From the NCBI RefSeq assembly GCF_900269665.1, contig NZ_LT985361.1, forward strand, positions 5,250,162 through 5,314,161: a stretch of 64,000 bases of DNA. The letters run 5' to 3'. Source of the stretch: Nocardia suismassiliense (GTDB taxonomy: Bacteria; Actinomycetota; Actinomycetes; Mycobacteriales; Mycobacteriaceae). The notes under the pieces were generated by a model. That model ran no database searches. It worked only from the letters and a program-made list of their open reading frames with translations, and was not told where the DNA came from. The position numbers were made by a program, and so were the translations under genes. Positions 50,419-58,603 of the stretch are shown one piece after another; positions within the stretch are counted from its first letter, which is position 1, and each line of letters starts with the position of its first letter.

Positions 50419-50667
50419 CTATTGACCGTCGTGCTGATGGCTCGCTTGCCGCGCTTCGTCCACGTTGGCCTCGGCGCGCGCCTTCTCCGCGGCGGCTTCC
50501 TTGGCCGCGGCTTCGCGTTCGGACTCGGCCTTGTCCTGTTGAGCCTGACCCTCGCCCTTCAGGTTCTCGTCTCCGGTGACGACGCCGGCCGCCTCCTTGG
50601 CCTTGCCCTTCACGTCCTCGACGACACCTTCGACACCCTCGCGGGGCCCGCTTCCCTGCTCCGACAC
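50419..50667 (-). CDS. CsbD-like/microaggregate-binding protein 1-like stress protein
   Basis: The 82-residue protein has the CsbD pattern EGVVEDVKGKAKEAAGVVTGDENL followed by EGQAQQDKAESEREAAAKEAA. The highly charged, alanine-rich tail is typical of the mycobacterial and nocardial version called microaggregate-binding protein 1. The family is linked to general stress responses; the molecular role is unclear. It is divergent from the furA-katG operon and ends at a strong terminator. Confidence 0.75.
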   Translation of the reverse strand: MSEQGSGPREGVEGVVEDVKGKAKEAAGVVTGDENLKGEGQAQQDKAESEREAAAKEAAAEKARAEANVDEARQASHQHDGQ

Positions 50668-50765
50668 AGCAATAACCTCCGACCGATCCGACGAACGACT
50701 GACATTCGGCGCGTACCCGCTATCGGCCGCCCCAATCCGCCTGTGCTCGATCGCGAAACAAATGC

Positions 50766-50794
50766 TTGACTCATTCCAGAAAAGGGACCAGACT
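50766..50794 (+). promoter_or_regulatory. furA-katG promoter, apparently leaderless
   Basis: TTGACT (50766-50771) and CAGACT (50789-50794) are separated by 17 bases. GTG 50802 lies seven bases after the -10 element, where transcription would be expected to begin, so the furA message seems to have no leader. The spacer contains ATTCCAGAAAAGGGA, similar to the FurA-binding region upstream of mycobacterial furA, so self-repression is likely. Confidence 0.65.
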
Positions 50795-50801
50795 CTCCGA
50801 C

Positions 50802-51245
50802 GTGACGACGGCCACAGAGTTCCAGCAGATGTTGCGGGAAGTCTCGCTGCGCGTGACAGCCCCCCGCGTCGCGGTGCTGACCGCGGTGCACAACCATCCG
50901 CACGCCGACACGGACTCGATCATCCGCGCCGTGCGATCCCAGCTGGCGACGGTGTCGCACCAGGCGGTGTACGACTCGTTGCACACGCTCACCGCCGCGG
51001 GCCTGCTCCGCTGCATCCAACCGTCGCGCTCGGTCTCGCGATACGAGACGCGGGTCGGCGACAACCACCACCACGTGGTGTGCCGGAACTGCGGGGCCAT
51101 CGCCGATGTCGACTGCGCCGTCGGCGAGGCACCGTGCTTGACCGCCTCCGACGACCACGGCTACTCGATCGACGAGGCCGAGGTCATCTACTGGGGTCTG
51201 TGCCCCGACTGCTCGGCCGCATCGACCGCCCCATCGCATCCCTGA
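50802..51245 (+). CDS. furA: FurA-type redox/metal-dependent repressor
   Basis: The 147-residue protein has the Fur fold: a winged helix (LRVTAPRVAVLTAVHNHPHADTDSI), DSLHTLTAAGLLRCI, and the metal-binding region HHHVVCRNCGAIADVDC plus CPDCSA, carrying the CxxC pairs of a structural zinc site. FurA represses its own gene and katG and releases DNA on oxidation. GTG 50802 is chosen because the promoter ends just before it. It lies 35 bases upstream of katG. Confidence 0.93.
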   Translation: MTTATEFQQMLREVSLRVTAPRVAVLTAVHNHPHADTDSIIRAVRSQLATVSHQAVYDSLHTLTAAGLLRCIQPSRSVSRYETRVGDNHHHVVCRNCGAIADVDCAVGEAPCLTASDDHGYSIDEAEVIYWGLCPDCSAASTAPSHP

Positions 51246-51280
51246 CCACAGCCCAGATAACTCGATCAGGAAGGAATTCT

Positions 51281-53503
51281 GTGTCATCCGAAAGCCGCCC
51301 GCCCACTCCGGACACCGAAACCCGAAGCGCAAGCGAGAGTGAGAATCCGGCGATCCCGTCGCCGACCGTCAAGGAGGGCCGTCCGCGCACCAACAAGGAC
51401 TGGTGGCCGGAGCAGATCGATGTGTCGGTGCTGCACGCCCATTCCTCCAAGTCCAACCCGCTGGGCGAGGACTTCGACTACCCCGCGGAGTTCGAGAAGC
51501 TCGACGTCGACGCGCTGAAGGCCGACGTCGCCGCGGTGATGACCAATTCGCAGGACTGGTGGCCGGCCGACTACGGCCACTACGGCGGCCTGTTCATCCG
51601 GATGAGCTGGCACGCGGCGGGCACCTACCGCATCGCCGACGGCCGCGGCGGCGGCGGGCAAGGCGCCCAGCGCTTCGCGCCGCTGAACAGCTGGCCGGAC
51701 AACGCGAACCTGGACAAGGCGCGCCGCCTGCTGTGGCCGGTCAAGCAGAAGTACGGCAACAAGATCTCCTGGGCCGACCTTCTCGTGTTCGCGGGCAACG
51801 TGGCCCTGGAGTCGATGGGTTTCCAGACCTTCGGCTTCGGCTTCGGCCGCCCGGACATCTGGGAGGCCGAAGAGGTCTTCTGGGGCCCGGAGGACACCTG
51901 GCTCGGCGACGAGCGCTACAGCGGTGACCGCGAGCTGTCGGGTCCGCTCGGCGCCGTGCAGATGGGCCTGATCTACGTGAACCCGGAGGGCCCCAACGGC
52001 CAGCCGGATCCGGTGGCCTCGGCCCGCGACATCCGAGAGACGTTCGGCCGCATGGCAATGAACGACGAGGAGACCGCCGCGCTGATCGTCGGCGGGCACA
52101 GCTTCGGCAAGACACACGGCGCGGGCGACGCCGACCTGGTCGGCCCCGAGCCCGAAGCCGCTCCACTCGAGCAGCAGGGCCTGGGCTGGAAGAGCGCCCA
52201 CGGCAGCGGCAAGGCAGGCGACGCCATCACCAGCGGGCTGGAGGTCGTCTGGACCTCGACCCCGACCAGGTGGAGCAACGGCTTCCTGCAGAACCTGTAC
52301 GGCCACGAGTGGGAGCTGACCAAGAGCCCCGCCGGTGCGTGGCAGTGGACGGCGAAGGACGCCGAGGCCAGCATTCCGGATCCGTTCGACGGACCCGCCC
52401 GCAAGCCGACCATGCTGACCTCGGACCTGGCCCTGCGCGAGGATCCGATCTACCGGGAGATCACCAGCCGCTGGCTGGACCACCCCGAGGAACTGGCCGA
52501 GGCGTTCGCCAAGGCCTGGTACAAGCTGCTGCACCGCGACATGGGACCGGTCAGCCGCTACCTCGGACCGTGGGTGCCCGAACCGCAGATCTGGCAGGAC
52601 CCGGTGCCCGACGTCGATCACGAGCTGATCGATGAGCAGGACATCGCGGCGCTCAAGAGCAAGGTGCTCGAGTCCGGCCTCTCGGTCGCGCAGCTGGTGA
52701 AGACCGCGTGGGCGTCGGCAGCGAGCTTCCGCAGCACCGACAAGCGCGGCGGCGCCAACGGTGCCCGGATCCGGCTGGAGCCGCAGAAGAACTGGGAGGT
52801 CAACGAGCCTGCCGAGCTGGCCAAGGTGCTGCCGGTGCTCGAGCAGATCCAGCAGGACTTCAACGGTTCGGCGACCGGCGGCAAGAAGGTCTCGCTGGCC
52901 GACCTGATCGTGCTCGCCGGTTCCGCGGCGGTCGAGAAGGCCGCCAAGGACGCGGGCCACGACGTCACGGTGCCGTTCGCGCCGGGCCGGACGGACGCGT
53001 CGCAGGAGAGCACCGATGTGGAGTCGTTCGCGGTGCTCGAACCGCGCGCCGACGGTTTCCGCAACTACGTGCGGGCCGGCGAGAAGGCGCCGCTGGAGCG
53101 TCTGCTGCTCGACCGCGCATACATGCTCGACGTGACCGCACCGGAACTGACGGTGCTGATCGGCGGCCTGCGCGCGCTGGGCGCCAACTACGGCGGCACC
53201 GAGCACGGCGTGTTCACCGAGCGGCCGGGCGTGCTGACGAACGACTTCTTCGTCAACCTGCTCGACCAGAGCACGGAGTGGAAGGCCTCGGATTCGGCGG
53301 AGAACGTCTACGTGGGCGTTGACCGCTCCTCCGGCCAGACCAAGTGGACCGCCACCGCCAATGACCTTGTCTTCGGCGCACATTCGGTGCTGCGGGCGGT
53401 CGCCGAGGTGTACGCCCAGCAGGACGCCGAGGCGAAGTTCGTGAACGACTTCGTCGCCGCGTGGGTCAAGGTCGTCGACAACGATCGCTTCGATCTCGCC
53501 TGA
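51281..53503 (+). CDS. katG: Catalase-peroxidase KatG
   Basis: The 740-residue haem enzyme decomposes hydrogen peroxide and organic peroxides. The distal Arg-Trp-His set is in RMSWHAAGTYR near residue 107, with Tyr in GLIYVNPEGPNG and Met in GRMAMNDE as the other parts of the Trp-Tyr-Met cofactor. The proximal haem His is in GGHSFGKTHG near 273. The Ser matching Mtb Ser315 is present (DAITSGLEVVW). A second, degenerate peroxidase domain follows, as usual. GTG 51281 has AAGGA seven bases upstream. A terminator follows directly. Confidence 0.97.
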   Translation: MSSESRPPTPDTETRSASESENPAIPSPTVKEGRPRTNKDWWPEQIDVSVLHAHSSKSNPLGEDFDYPAEFEKLDVDALKADVAAVMTNSQDWWPADYGHYGGLFIRMSWHAAGTYRIADGRGGGGQGAQRFAPLNSWPDNANLDKARRLLWPVKQKYGNKISWADLLVFAGNVALESMGFQTFGFGFGRPDIWEAEEVFWGPEDTWLGDERYSGDRELSGPLGAVQMGLIYVNPEGPNGQPDPVASARDIRETFGRMAMNDEETAALIVGGHSFGKTHGAGDADLVGPEPEAAPLEQQGLGWKSAHGSGKAGDAITSGLEVVWTSTPTRWSNGFLQNLYGHEWELTKSPAGAWQWTAKDAEASIPDPFDGPARKPTMLTSDLALREDPIYREITSRWLDHPEELAEAFAKAWYKLLHRDMGPVSRYLGPWVPEPQIWQDPVPDVDHELIDEQDIAALKSKVLESGLSVAQLVKTAWASAASFRSTDKRGGANGARIRLEPQKNWEVNEPAELAKVLPVLEQIQQDFNGSATGGKKVSLADLIVLAGSAAVEKAAKDAGHDVTVPFAPGRTDASQESTDVESFAVLEPRADGFRNYVRAGEKAPLERLLLDRAYMLDVTAPELTVLIGGLRALGANYGGTEHGVFTERPGVLTNDFFVNLLDQSTEWKASDSAENVYVGVDRSSGQTKWTATANDLVFGAHSVLRAVAEVYAQQDAEAKFVNDFVAAWVKVVDNDRFDLA

Positions 53504-53511
53504 TCTATCGA

Positions 53512-53554
53512 CGAATCCAGGCCGGCCCCTTCTGGGGTCGGCCTGGATTCGTTT
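53512..53554 (+). terminator. katG intrinsic terminator
   Basis: Two 18-base arms starting CGAATCCAGGCC pair around a TTCT loop, with one G-T pair, followed by TTT. It begins nine bases after the katG stop. Confidence 0.85.
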
Positions 53555-53712
53555 ACGCGCCTCCTGCCCGGACACGCAAACCTGGCTTTGCGCCGGGCGT
53601 AGCAAATGTTGTGAAAATCGTTTGTTCACTCGGTCTCGCGGCGTAAAGTTCGGTCCTGTTTCCGAGTCCCGAAGAGTGGCTTACCCCCAGCAACGCCGGA
53701 CTTGGGAGCACT

Positions 53713-54438
53713 ATGTCTTTTCTCGATCGTCGTGAAGCAGGCCGCCGACTCGCGCAGCAGCTGCGGCATTTTCGCGGCCAGGATGTGGTTTTGCTCGGCG
53801 TCGGCGGGGGCGGTGTCGTGGTCGCCCATGAGGTGGCCGACGTGCTGCGGACGCGACTGGATATCGCGGTCGTGTGCGAACTGACAGTCCCGTACCAGCC
53901 GTGGCTGGTGTTCGGCGCACTCGGCGAACACGACGTGTGTGTGCTGGATGAGGACGTCATCGCCCGCGCGCTCGTCTCCCATCCGGAACAGCTCGCGGTG
54001 CAACGGGAGGCGCGAGAACAGTTACGGCGCAGCCTCACTCGCTACCGCGGCGAGGGCGGCGCCCTTGCTCTCGACGGTGCCACCGCGGTCATCGTCACCG
54101 ACGGTGTGACCTGTGCGGCCCCCGCCCGGGTCGGGGTCGCGATCGCGCGGGCCCGCGGTGCGCGACGGGTAGTGGTGGCCACGCCGCTCGGTGCCCCGCG
54201 CGCGGTGCGTGCGCTGCGCGGCGTCGCCGACGACGTCGTCTGCTTGGAAACGCCGCCACTGTCCGGGTCGATCCGGCCGTGGTACCGCGAATTGCCCGCG
54301 GTTTCCGATGCGGAGGTCGTGGCCCTGCTGAATCAGCGGCACACCGGCTTCCGGCCTGATCGCGCGGAAAACGGAAGTGCGCGCGGCGAATCCGTGTCCA
54401 CCGGCCTCTCACCGGCAGGCGGCGAGCTGACTATCTGA
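53713..54438 (+). CDS. Phosphoribosyltransferase-fold protein
   Basis: The 241-residue protein has the PRTase pattern: DVVLLGVGGGGVVVAHEVADVL, a flexible middle, ATAVIVTDGVTCAAPARVGVAIARARGARRVVVATPLG and a late DDVVCLETPP. The usual acidic pair before TDG (DDG) is altered to VTDG, so PRPP binding is uncertain. Similar proteins in mycobacteria (Rv0571c-like) have no proven reaction. ATG 53713 follows GGAG by five bases. It stands alone, after katG. Confidence 0.7.
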   Translation: MSFLDRREAGRRLAQQLRHFRGQDVVLLGVGGGGVVVAHEVADVLRTRLDIAVVCELTVPYQPWLVFGALGEHDVCVLDEDVIARALVSHPEQLAVQREAREQLRRSLTRYRGEGGALALDGATAVIVTDGVTCAAPARVGVAIARARGARRVVVATPLGAPRAVRALRGVADDVVCLETPPLSGSIRPWYRELPAVSDAEVVALLNQRHTGFRPDRAENGSARGESVSTGLSPAGGELTI

Positions 54439-54471
54439 TCCACACTCCGACGAGGGTAAGGAGGTGAAGAC

Positions 54472-54543
54472 ATGCAGGCATTACTGCGGCCGGGCCCCGA
54501 TGGGGCGGCCGACAACGAGGACACCCAGCACGACGCACCGTGA
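54472..54543 (+). CDS. Tiny ORF, 23 codons, behind a perfect ribosome site
   Basis: TAAGGAGGTGA, an exact match to the anti-Shine-Dalgarno region, lies just upstream of ATG 54472. The peptide is MQALLRPGPDGAADNEDTQ plus HDAP. It has no known domain. The strength of the site is the only reason to list it; it may be a real small peptide or a chance match. Confidence 0.35.
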   Translation: MQALLRPGPDGAADNEDTQHDAP

Positions 54544-54616
54544 GTACCTCATGAAAGCTGTACCGCCGGTTTCGCTGCACAGGCACTCGGGACAGGACGT
54601 CGGTGGAGGGGCCGGG

Positions 54617-54646
54617 GCTCCGGCGCTACCGCGGTAGCGCCGGGGC
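54617..54646. terminator. GC-rich hairpin between convergent genes
   Basis: A 24-base perfect palindrome at 54620-54643 (first half CCGGCGCTACCG) is extended by further pairs. It lies between the phosphoribosyltransferase region and the converging GAF/ANTAR gene. No T tract follows. Confidence 0.55.
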
Positions 54647-54659
54647 GTGGCAACGGTTC

Positions 54660-55442
54660 TCACCGAGGATGCTGTGAGCCGGTCCGTTTACCCGGCGGCA
54701 CGGGTGGGCGGCCGGGTTCATTGAAGTGCAGGCCCTCGGGATCGGCGCCGGTACAACGGCGAATAACGTCGGCGGCGACGACCGCCAGCTTCGTATTGCG
54801 GCGTTGCGAGACATCGCGCAGGGTCGCCGCGGCGTCCGAGCGGGTGCAGCGCTCGCGACCCATGATGATGCCCAACGCCTGATCGATCACCGACCGTGAG
54901 GCCAGCGCCGCACGCAGCTGCTCACTCAACTCCGCCTGCCGTGCGGCCGCGGTCGCCGCAGCGACGACCGCGGCGATGATCGTGATCAACCGGCGGGCCC
55001 GCCGGTCGAACGCGTGCGGGATCGTCGAATAGAAATTCAGCGCGACGATCGGCGGGCCGTCCGCGATCAGCGGCTCGCAGTGCACGGACCGGATACCCTC
55101 GGCGAGCATTTCCGCCCGGCACTCTGCCCAGCGCTGCTCGGCGCCGATATCCGGAACCGACACCGGCGCAGCGGTATCGAGCGCCTCCAGCACAGGGCCA
55201 CGCCCGCTACGGTGCTGGACTTCCTCGATCCGCGCCACCGGCGCGTCGGTGGCGGCTACCAGTCGGACGTGGCCACCCATTTTCAGCGTGACAGCGGCCA
55301 TCGGCTGCTCGGGCACCATGCGCGCGGCGATGGCGGCGACCTCGTCCCACGCCTGCTCGATATCGCGCGCCGCGACCAGCGTCCGGGTCAACTCCGTCAG
55401 ACCCGTCGCGAGGTCGTCGGATACCAGATCTTGGTCGGCCAT
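54660..55442 (-). CDS. GAF and ANTAR domain protein, first of three
   Basis: The 260-residue protein has a GAF domain (about 20-165, with HCEPLIADGPPIVALNFYS) and a C-terminal ANTAR domain (about 178-232, RSVIDQALGIIMGRERCTRSDAAATLRDVS). ANTAR domains bind paired RNA hairpins and act as antiterminators. ATG 55442 gives the usual start MADQDL; an in-frame ATG lies at 55475. It is separated by 190 bases from the next ANTAR gene upstream. The signal sensed by the GAF domain is unknown. Confidence 0.88.
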   Translation of the reverse strand: MADQDLVSDDLATGLTELTRTLVAARDIEQAWDEVAAIAARMVPEQPMAAVTLKMGGHVRLVAATDAPVARIEEVQHRSGRGPVLEALDTAAPVSVPDIGAEQRWAECRAEMLAEGIRSVHCEPLIADGPPIVALNFYSTIPHAFDRRARRLITIIAAVVAAATAAARQAELSEQLRAALASRSVIDQALGIIMGRERCTRSDAAATLRDVSQRRNTKLAVVAADVIRRCTGADPEGLHFNEPGRPPVPPGKRTGSQHPR

Positions 55443-55633
55443 CGTTTGGACACCCCTTACGAGCTTCTGCCGCACGCCCTTTCGTCTTGCCCCAACTAGG
55501 AGATATCTAACTCATGCTCTACAACGTCGTCTAGATAACCTGCATTCCCGGACATAGATTTTTTGTAGCACTGTGCTCGAGGGAGTGCAAGAGATCAAGG
55601 CGGGGAGCCGCTTTCGCCGGACCAGGCCGGCCG

Positions 55634-56416
55634 TCAGCCGTCAATACGCCTCGGCGGCGCCAGGTCCGCAGGGGGATGTAGCGCACCGGACCGGGCCGGA
55701 TCGGCGGGATAGGCATCCTGCCCGGCGATGATGGCCCGCGCCTGTTCGGTAGGTGTCACGCCGTGTACCCGGGCCAGCCGAACCAACGTGAGACGCGCCT
55801 GTTCGACGTCGAGGCCGAGCTGCTCGACCAAGATGCCGATCGCGACGGCGATCACCTTGGTGCCGTCCAAGACGGCCTCCGCGGTTTCCCTGGTGCTGAC
55901 CCGGCGGCCGTCGACACTGCCGAGCGACAGGGCGATCCCGGTCAGGTCGGCCAGGACCTGACCGAACTCATTGGGTCGTTCGGTGCCCCACGGGTCGTCG
56001 GTGTGCACGATCAACGAGCCGAGCGAGGCGGTCAGGCATCGCACCGGGTATGCGCGGACCGCCCGCATACCGGCGGCGATCGCGTGCTCGCGGTAGCGGG
56101 GCCAGCGGGTGTCATCGGGGGCCCACAGATCCGAGATCATCGTCACCGCCCCGTCGCAGGCGCTGGTATAGCCGGGGCCGATCGCGTGCAGCCGCGGATC
56201 CGCCGAACGACCTTCTCGCAGCGCCTCCGCGACGACGTGAATCGTGTTCTCCGCCAGGCCATTACGGTCATCGAGCAGGACCAGCACCGCGGAGAACGCG
56301 TCGAAGCATTCATACGCGTGCCTGGCTATCGTGTACAGCACGCTGGGCACATCGAAATCGGTGGCCAGCGTCGCGGTCAGCTCCGCGACCGCCAGCCGCG
56401 TCCGCGCAGTATCCAT
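55634..56416 (-). CDS. GAF and ANTAR domain protein, second of three
   Basis: The 260-residue protein has a GAF domain (about 12-165, including YECFDAFSAVLVLLDD and SDLWAPDDTRWPRYREHA) and a C-terminal ANTAR domain (KVIAVAIGILVEQLGLDVEQARLTLVRLARVHG). ATG 56416 overlaps the stop of the third copy (TGATG), so the two are translated as a pair. The GAF part is only weakly similar to the neighbours. Confidence 0.85.
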   Translation of the reverse strand: MDTARTRLAVAELTATLATDFDVPSVLYTIARHAYECFDAFSAVLVLLDDRNGLAENTIHVVAEALREGRSADPRLHAIGPGYTSACDGAVTMISDLWAPDDTRWPRYREHAIAAGMRAVRAYPVRCLTASLGSLIVHTDDPWGTERPNEFGQVLADLTGIALSLGSVDGRRVSTRETAEAVLDGTKVIAVAIGILVEQLGLDVEQARLTLVRLARVHGVTPTEQARAIIAGQDAYPADPARSGALHPPADLAPPRRIDG

Positions 56417-57228
56417 CACTCCTCACCTTCGATCCGGTCGCGGTCGCCCCGCAAGGACAGTCGACGAGCGACGATATCGGCCGCCACGGCCGCGATGGAA
56501 CGCCGCTGCGCATAGGCGTAGGCGCGCAACCGATCCAGTCCCTCGTCGGAGGGCACCGCCAGCTGCACCGCCACCATGCCTGCGGCGATATACACCTCGG
56601 TGCGCGAGAACTCGCCCCCGGTCTCCGCGCGCTCTTCGAGTTCGCTGAGCTCGATGGCCTGCTCGACGCCGCCCGCCTTGTGTACGCGCACAGCCCAATT
56701 CGCGGACAGCGTGCCTGCGACGGCGGCCGCGCAGGCCGCCGCCGACTCCTGCGCTCCCGCATCCAGCTCGCCGGTCGTGCTGCGGTACAGCTCGAGCACG
56801 CCGATCGGCAGCCGCCGACCCGGCAGCGGGAAGGCGAAGGCGGCGCGCACCCCGATGGCCAGCGCGTCCGGCACGAACGCGGGCCAGCGCTCGGCCGCGA
56901 CGTCGTTGCCCAGGTCGGGCCAGAGTTCGACGCCGGCCTGCCGATAGGCGTCCAGGCACGGTCCTTCGCCGATGACGAATTGCAATTCGTCGATCTGCTG
57001 AGCGGTGGCGTCGGTGGCGTAGACGAGTTCCCTGGCCTGCGAGGTCGAGCTCAGCACCGCCACCGCGGCCCCGTCCACCCCCGTCAGCCGCACCACGGTC
57101 GCACACAAGGTGCCGATGCCGGTGAACAGGGAGCCGCTGTCGACGCCGTGGCGGGTGCGTCCACCGGGTTCGAGCCGCTCCCGACCGGCGGCGCGGGGCG
57201 GCGGGTCGTTCTCGGATGCGTGCTCCAC
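56416..57228 (-). CDS. GAF and ANTAR domain protein, third of three
   Basis: The 270-residue protein starts with a GAF domain (about 30-180: LCATVVRLTGVDGAAVAVLSS, IGEGPCLDAYRQAGVELWPDL, AFAFPLPGRRLPIGVLELY). The C-terminal part (TEVYIAAGMVAVQLAVPSDEGLDRLRAYAYAQ) follows ANTAR spacing. GTG 57228 is chosen because GAGGGGAG lies just upstream. It is the first gene of the ANTAR pair and is divergent from the glycosyltransferase operon. Confidence 0.8.
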   Translation of the reverse strand: MEHASENDPPPRAAGRERLEPGGRTRHGVDSGSLFTGIGTLCATVVRLTGVDGAAVAVLSSTSQARELVYATDATAQQIDELQFVIGEGPCLDAYRQAGVELWPDLGNDVAAERWPAFVPDALAIGVRAAFAFPLPGRRLPIGVLELYRSTTGELDAGAQESAAACAAAVAGTLSANWAVRVHKAGGVEQAIELSELEERAETGGEFSRTEVYIAAGMVAVQLAVPSDEGLDRLRAYAYAQRRSIAAVAADIVARRLSLRGDRDRIEGEE

Positions 57229-57490
57229 GATGCACTCCCCTCTACTGACCTCAACTCTAGTCTCGATTCCCGCCGCGGCGACGGCACCGGCTTCCGCGAA
57301 AACACGGTGACCGGTCGGCCGACAAAGCAGGATACCGGCCGCCGAACGGGCCGGGTTTACGGCTCGATGGCCAGGGTAGGTCCGGAGGACGCGGTTCATG
57401 ATCATTTGGGAAGGGTGGGTACGGCATGCAGATCGCGCGAGGTAGTCGACTGGTTCGCCGCGCGGGAGCGAGCGACGGCATGGTGCCCGG
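57229..57490. other. Divergent promoter region of ANTAR and glycosyltransferase genes
   Basis: These 262 bases lie between divergent operons and should hold both promoters. I see no gene, clear dyad or convincing -35/-10 pair in it. Confidence 0.3.
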
Positions 57491-58603
57491 GTGGCAGCGG
57501 AGATGACCAGGACCATCACCGGCAGTGCGCAACTGCCCGCGCCGAGCCGCACGCTGCGCATCGCTTCGGTGCCTGCGTCGCACGTCTACGTGCGGCACCT
57601 GTCCCCCGTCGGTCACGCCGACCGGGTGCTGAGGTTGCCGGACCCGCGGCCCGCCGACGGGCGCACCGTGCCGGGTGGCTGGTGGCCGCCGGTGATGCTC
57701 GACCCGCAGTGGATTCGCCGCCACCAGCACCAGTTCGACGTCTTCCATATCCATTTCGGTTTCGACGCGGTCGAGCCCGAGGTGCTGGCCGACATCGTGG
57801 GCGAGCTCCGCGCGTACGGCAAGCCGCTCGTGTACACCGTGCACGATCTGCGCAATCCGCACCAGCCCGATCCGCGGGGGCATCGAGCACAACTGGATGT
57901 GCTGATCCCTGCCGCCGACGCACTGATCACGCTGACACCGGGCGCGGCGGCGGAGATCGAAAAGCAGTGGGGCCGAATGCCGCACGTCCTGGCTCATCCA
58001 CATGTCGTGCAGCGCAGGCTGATCGAGGCACCCCGCTCCGTCGAACAGTTCGTGTTGGGCGTGCACGCGAAAAGCTTGCGCGCCAACATGGATCCGCTGC
58101 CGGTGCTGGAGGTACTGGCCGAGACGATTCGTGGTCTGCCCGGCGCGGTGCTGCGCATCGATGTGCACGACGAGTTGTTCGAGCCGGGCAACCACTGGTA
58201 CGACCCGGACACCGGCGCAGCGCTGATCGACTTCGGCCGCCGCCCGGGTGTCGATGTCAGGGTGCACGAGTACTTCACCGATGCGCAACTGTGGCAGTAT
58301 CTTTCGTCGCTGTCGGCATCGTTGCTGCCGTATCGGTTCGGCACCCACTCCGGGTGGCTGGAGGCCTGTTACGACCTGGGGACCGCCGTCATCGCGCCGA
58401 GCTGTGGTTTCTACCATCAGCAACGGCCTTGCGCGGTCTTCGGTTTCGACGAGACGCACTTCGATGCCGAATCACTGGATCGTGCGGTCCGCGCGGTCTA
58501 CGAGAGCCGGGCGCCACGAGCCGATTGGCCGTCACGACGGGCCGAGCGCACCGAACTCGCTGCGGCACACCGCCGCATCTACGAACAGGTGCTGGCGCGA
58601 TGA
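57491..58603 (+). CDS. Glycosyltransferase, GT4-like, first of four
   Basis: The protein (370 aa from GTG 57491; ATG 57503 is an alternative) has the GT-B pattern: an N-terminal part with FHIHFGFDAVEPEVLADIV, LVYTVHDLRNPHQPDP, ADALITLTPGAA, and a C-terminal part with LPYRFGTHSGWLEACYDLGTAVIAPSCGFYHQQ, in which the usual E of the donor-binding EX7E motif is kept as a Glu near GWLEACYD. Neither possible start has a strong ribosome site. The stop overlaps the next gene (ATGA). Donor and acceptor are unknown. Confidence 0.75.
   Translation: MAAEMTRTITGSAQLPAPSRTLRIASVPASHVYVRHLSPVGHADRVLRLPDPRPADGRTVPGGWWPPVMLDPQWIRRHQHQFDVFHIHFGFDAVEPEVLADIVGELRAYGKPLVYTVHDLRNPHQPDPRGHRAQLDVLIPAADALITLTPGAAAEIEKQWGRMPHVLAHPHVVQRRLIEAPRSVEQFVLGVHAKSLRANMDPLPVLEVLAETIRGLPGAVLRIDVHDELFEPGNHWYDPDTGAALIDFGRRPGVDVRVHEYFTDAQLWQYLSSLSASLLPYRFGTHSGWLEACYDLGTAVIAPSCGFYHQQRPCAVFGFDETHFDAESLDRAVRAVYESRAPRADWPSRRAERTELAAAHRRIYEQVLAR

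Noticed and set aside
50766..50801. A longer FurA start at TTG 50766.
   Set aside because: TTG is part of the -35 hexamer; GTG 50802 matches the family N-terminus.
54551..54637. A 28-codon frame (MKAVPPVSLHRH...) after the tiny ORF.
   Set aside because: No ribosome site, and it runs into the terminator hairpin.
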